Shown here piece by piece: positions 8,901-10,479 of a stretch of DNA of 10,479 bases (position 1 is the first letter of the stretch; each line of letters opens with the position of its first letter). The stretch comes from Amoebophrya sp. AT5.2 (taxonomy: Eukaryota; Sar; Dinophyceae; Syndiniales; Amoebophryaceae), in the NCBI GenBank assembly GCA_005223375.1, contig RXOD01006393.1, positions 1 to 10,479 of the forward strand. Reading direction: 5' to 3'. The notes below the pieces were generated by a model. That model was not told the DNA's origin. It saw only the letters and a program-made list of their open reading frames with translations, and ran no database searches. A program made the position numbers and the translations under genes.

Positions 8901-10479
8901 AGGGGGCGCAGGAGGGTCGGCGAGCACGAGCAGTACCGCATCGGCTACCGCATCCACCTCTACTGGTGCTCCTACAAGTACCGGTAAAAATATTAAAAAT
9001 CAAGCCCCGTCGTCCGGCGCAAACGCAGGACTCCCGTCTTCGTCTACGACGTCGTCGTCGCGAGAACCAGGTCCAGGAGAATCTACATCTAGTAATGAAA
9101 ATGATATTAACCTTCAGCAGATGCCAAAAGCGCGGGTGAGCGGAACTGGGCCTTCGAGCGGGACCGTCGACCTGTCGACGATCCACGAGGCGGAGCGCAT
9201 TATGAAAGTGAAGTCCGTCCATGTCATCCGAAAACCAAGCACAACACAGCTGTTGTGCTTGGTGGTCAGACCGCCACGAGCCTCATTGGAAGCTTTGTGC
9301 TCATTTTGGGCCTCCGGCGGGCACCGGAGGCATCCAAAAGCTGTGCTCTTTTGGATCCAGTTACGGATGGCGTTTAGGGTTCCGCAAAAGGGTCCGCTTT
9401 TGGCCGTGAAATCCGTCGTAAGCCCGGGCGAAGTGTCAAAAGTATCGCATAACACAGATACAAAGCGTGAAATCGGTCATCATGAGTCACGCGCTGTGCT
9501 TTTGGGACCCAAAGCTTCCACGAAAGCTTCCGTGAAAGCTGGCACGAAGCTCCCACCTGTTTTGTGCTTGGTTTTGGATGACATGGACGGATTTCACTTT
9601 CATACGCATGCGCTTTGTCCAAAAGCTGTTCAAGCACTTGGAGTTTCTGCTTGCTCTCTGCGGCTCTTTCTCCCTCCAAGACGGCCTTACCATGATGCTG
9701 AAGAAGACTGCGGAATCCTGCCTGGTGCACGAGTGGAAGCTCAGTGGCACCAGATCGTCGAATTTGCAGAACCAACAACTGCAGCAGCTGAATGCGTTTT
9801 TCGCGCAGATTGCGTTTGTGGACCGCATCAACATGCTGAAGATGAAGAAGCTCGTGGAATTGTCGCACGGCTTTGGGAGCTTATTCGAGGTGGAAAACTG
9901 GAAGACGTGGCTGACGAACGTTTTGAAAATCCACGCGGAGTTGAGTGTCAGCTGCAACGTGGACTCGCACGCGCTTTTTCGACGAATCGCGGCGGTGAAG
10001 GCAGGTACAAGGCTCTGTATTCGTGCTTGGTATAGCTCGTTCAGCCGCTCGCTTGGTTTGCGTTTGATGGTAGGTTGGCCGCCAAATCAAGATCAACAAC
10101 ATCGAATGTGGTTGTATGTAAAAATAAGCTGAACTACCTGAACCTCTATAGTTCTAGTACCAAGAAATAGAAAATCGGTCGTGGTCGAATATCAGTCGAA
10201 TCGGAATCGTTTTCCATCGGCGCTAGGTGTCCGCTCTCTCCCCGACGCCGAGGATTACAAGCTTTCCGACGACGAGCAGCGGCAAAAGTCCGTCTTTCTC
10301 CACGAGCTGCGGCAGCACCGCAACGATTTTCTCCACGCGATTCATGCATTGTTCAACGAGGTCTCGGTGCGGTTGTCGGAGAAGAATTTGGCGCTCTTGG
10401 TGATTGCGCTTCTCGACCACATAATGGTGATCGTCGCGGAATTGGACGCGGCACCACCTATGAACCGTCCAGCTGCTAA
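5945..10479 (+). CDS. MON2: MON2-like Golgi/endosome scaffold protein, N-terminal part (cut by the window end)
   Basis: Exons about 5945-6497, 6800-9200, 9610-10004 and 10227-10479 give about 1,200 codons; MON2 proteins are about 1,600-1,700, so the C-terminal part lies beyond the window. MON2 (yeast Mon2/Ysl2) is a peripheral Golgi/endosome protein related to large Sec7 Arf exchange factors but without the Sec7 domain; it works with Dop1 and the Neo1-type flippase in trafficking. The start MNQLSFFSDLERDFHALL matches the family N-terminus. A DCB-type helical repeat follows (about 75-200: IVQTLVKCCEGSPKLIEGSL, VHSVARGSILQLAEQ). Next come FLQHEELGFLLK (about 482) with ICPVLLKNM, an HUS-like block (about 608-645), IWPGLVQGLAALL (about 827), LEFLLALCGSFSLQDGL, KMKKLVELSHGFGSLF (about 1062) and LFNEVSVRLSEKNLALLVIA. 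No Sec7 domain appears after HUS, which favours MON2 over BIG/Sec7. Long Ser/Gly/Thr-rich inserts separate these blocks. An in-frame TAG at 5849-5851 bounds the start; 5852-5944 is open but has no ATG. Confidence 0.8.
6498..6793 (+). mobile_element. Introner-like element 2 (first intron of the MON2-like gene)
   Basis: The left arm (6496 to about 6530: GGAAAAGTTTATG ... GACCAGGTG ... TAAG) matches the reverse complement of the right arm (about 6761-6794) over some 39 positions with about 33 matches and one gap. CGGCGG (6492-6497) and CGGTGG (6794-6799) flank it in the same codon phase, a possible 6-bp target-site duplication with one mismatch. Removing 302 bases joins LLEFTA to VHSVARG in frame. 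Two other in-frame solutions exist. One is a canonical GT-AG intron 6522-6757, with a perfect GTAAGT donor and CCACTTAG acceptor; it keeps both inverted arms partly in the exons. The other uses the GTAAGT donor with a non-canonical end near 6793. Without splicing, the frame stops at 6755-6757. That an intron is here is certain; its exact ends are not. Confidence 0.6.
6536..6556 (+). repeat. 21-bp copy of downstream exon sequence inside element 2
   Basis: Bases 6536-6556 are identical to 6795-6815 (starting ggtggtgcacagcg), 259 bases apart in direct orientation. The second copy is true coding sequence (VVHSVAR). The first lies inside the intron, just after the left inverted arm, and in a different frame. 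At 21 bp it is far too long to be a normal target-site duplication placed at the element edge. Confidence 0.85.
9234..9263. repeat. Perfect 13-bp hairpin overlapping the left arm of element 3
   Basis: accaagcacaaca (9234-9246) and tgttgtgcttggt (9251-9263) are perfectly complementary around the loop cagc. The stem reuses the inner part of the left terminal repeat, so the core CCAAGCACAA occurs three times in the element: forward at the left, inverted next to it, and inverted again in the right arm. Confidence 0.9.
9310..9402. repeat. Run of hairpins in the interior of element 3
   Basis: Three hairpins follow one another. gcctccgg/ccggaggc at 9310-9331 has an 8-bp stem and a 6-base loop. atccaaaag/cttttggat at 9332-9356 has a 9-bp stem and a 7-base loop and starts directly after the first. 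caaaag/cttttg at 9385-9402 has a 6-bp stem. The CAAAAG/CTTTTG core is shared by the last two. Such local folding may shape the intron RNA or reflect the way the element was built. Confidence 0.75.
9511..9557 (+). repeat. 12-bp tandem array in element 3
   Basis: Units start at 9511 (aaagcttccacg), 9523 (aaagcttccgtg) and 9535 (aaagctggcacg), and a partial fourth follows at 9547 (aagctcccac). The array ends at the inner edge of the right terminal arm. The period equals that of the array in element 1, but the unit sequence differs. Confidence 0.8.
10005..10226 (+). other. GT-AG intron, third intron of the MON2-like gene
   Basis: 222 bp, phase 1, donor AAGGCAG|GTACAAG and acceptor CGGCGCTAG|GTGTCC. 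The join gives AAVKAGVRSLPDAEDY and leads into a helical block (HALFNEVSVRLSEKNLALL) that fits the MON2 family order. Reading through instead leaves the family-like sequence and stops at 10130-10132. I see no terminal inverted repeat. AGGT is shared at both junctions, which is simply the splice-site context. Confidence 0.75.

Larger units (their letters stand above)
9201..9604 (+). mobile_element. Introner-like element 3 (second element intron of the MON2-like gene)
   Basis: This is the clearest element. The left arm 9201-9249 (TATGAAAGTGAAGTCCGTCC...) and the reverse complement of the right arm 9557-9604 match at about 46 of 49 positions, with two substitutions and one missing base. The sequence CGCAT flanks it exactly on both sides (9196-9200 and 9605-9609) in the same codon phase, a perfect 5-bp target-site duplication. 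Removing 409 bases joins gag cgc at|g cgc ttt, giving EAERMRFVQKLFKHLEF, and returns to the frame that carries the MON2-like sequence downstream. Leaving it in shifts the frame by one. No GT-AG pair exists at the exact edges. A shifted in-frame GT-AG option is 9208-9625 (GTGAAG ... CCAAAAG), with a poor acceptor. The interior has no credible protein and is rich in hairpins. Near-identical arms indicate a recent insertion. Confidence 0.85.

Noticed and set aside
6796..10035. One continuous 1,079-codon reading frame taken as a single exon of the MON2-like gene
   Set aside because: From 9201 the frame runs through the inverted-repeat element and then in the wrong phase; the MON2-like sequence after 9610 lies in another frame, so the continuity is accidental.
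10185..10206. Repeated tcgaat as a tRNA T-loop
   Set aside because: No matching acceptor or anticodon stems and no A-box nearby; it lies inside an intron.

Overview
The window looks like nuclear DNA of a protist with spliced genes. It holds three genes, all on the + strand: the 3' end of an unrecognised gene (to 692), a complete RAD51/RecA-family paralogue (1502-4277), and the first two thirds or so of a MON2-like Golgi/endosome scaffold gene (5945 to the window end). Coding blocks are GC-rich; the spaces between genes and the poly-T/poly-A runs are AT-rich. There are no Shine-Dalgarno sites or bacterial operon features. Co-oriented genes, long Ser/Gly-rich or acidic inserts in conserved proteins, and transposon-like introns suggest an alveolate. 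A syndinian dinoflagellate of the Amoebophrya type is my best guess, because that group is known for introner elements with terminal inverted repeats and unusual splice sites. This is an inference, not an identification.

Layout: 1-163 and 549-692 are exons of gene 1, split by a 385-bp element. 693-1501 is an intergenic space with a palindrome over an AATAAA just after the stop. 1502-3667 and 3798-4277 are the two exons of the RAD51-like gene, separated by an ordinary 130-bp GT-AG intron. 4278-5944 is about 1.7 kb with no credible gene. From 5945 on, the MON2-like gene is interrupted by two element-like introns (about 6498-6799 and about 9201-9609) and one ordinary GT-AG intron (10005-10226), and is cut by the window end.

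The main discovery is that three of the five introns have the anatomy of non-autonomous DNA transposons. Each has inverted terminal arms and a short direct repeat at the edges. In all three, the two direct-repeat copies lie in the same codon phase, so removing the element plus one copy rejoins the reading frame exactly. The best case is 9201-9604: near-identical 48-49-bp arms and a perfect 5-bp target-site duplication. Its interior is packed with hairpins and has a 12-bp tandem array; a 12-bp-period array also occurs in the 164-548 element. The 6498-6793 element carries an internal 21-bp copy of the exon that follows it. No GT-AG boundary falls at the exact element edges, so either the splicing is non-canonical or nearby shifted GT-AG sites are used. 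cDNA would decide.

The three genes show no shared pathway: homologous-recombination repair, Golgi/endosome trafficking, and an unknown low-complexity protein. They appear to be neighbours, not a functional cluster.
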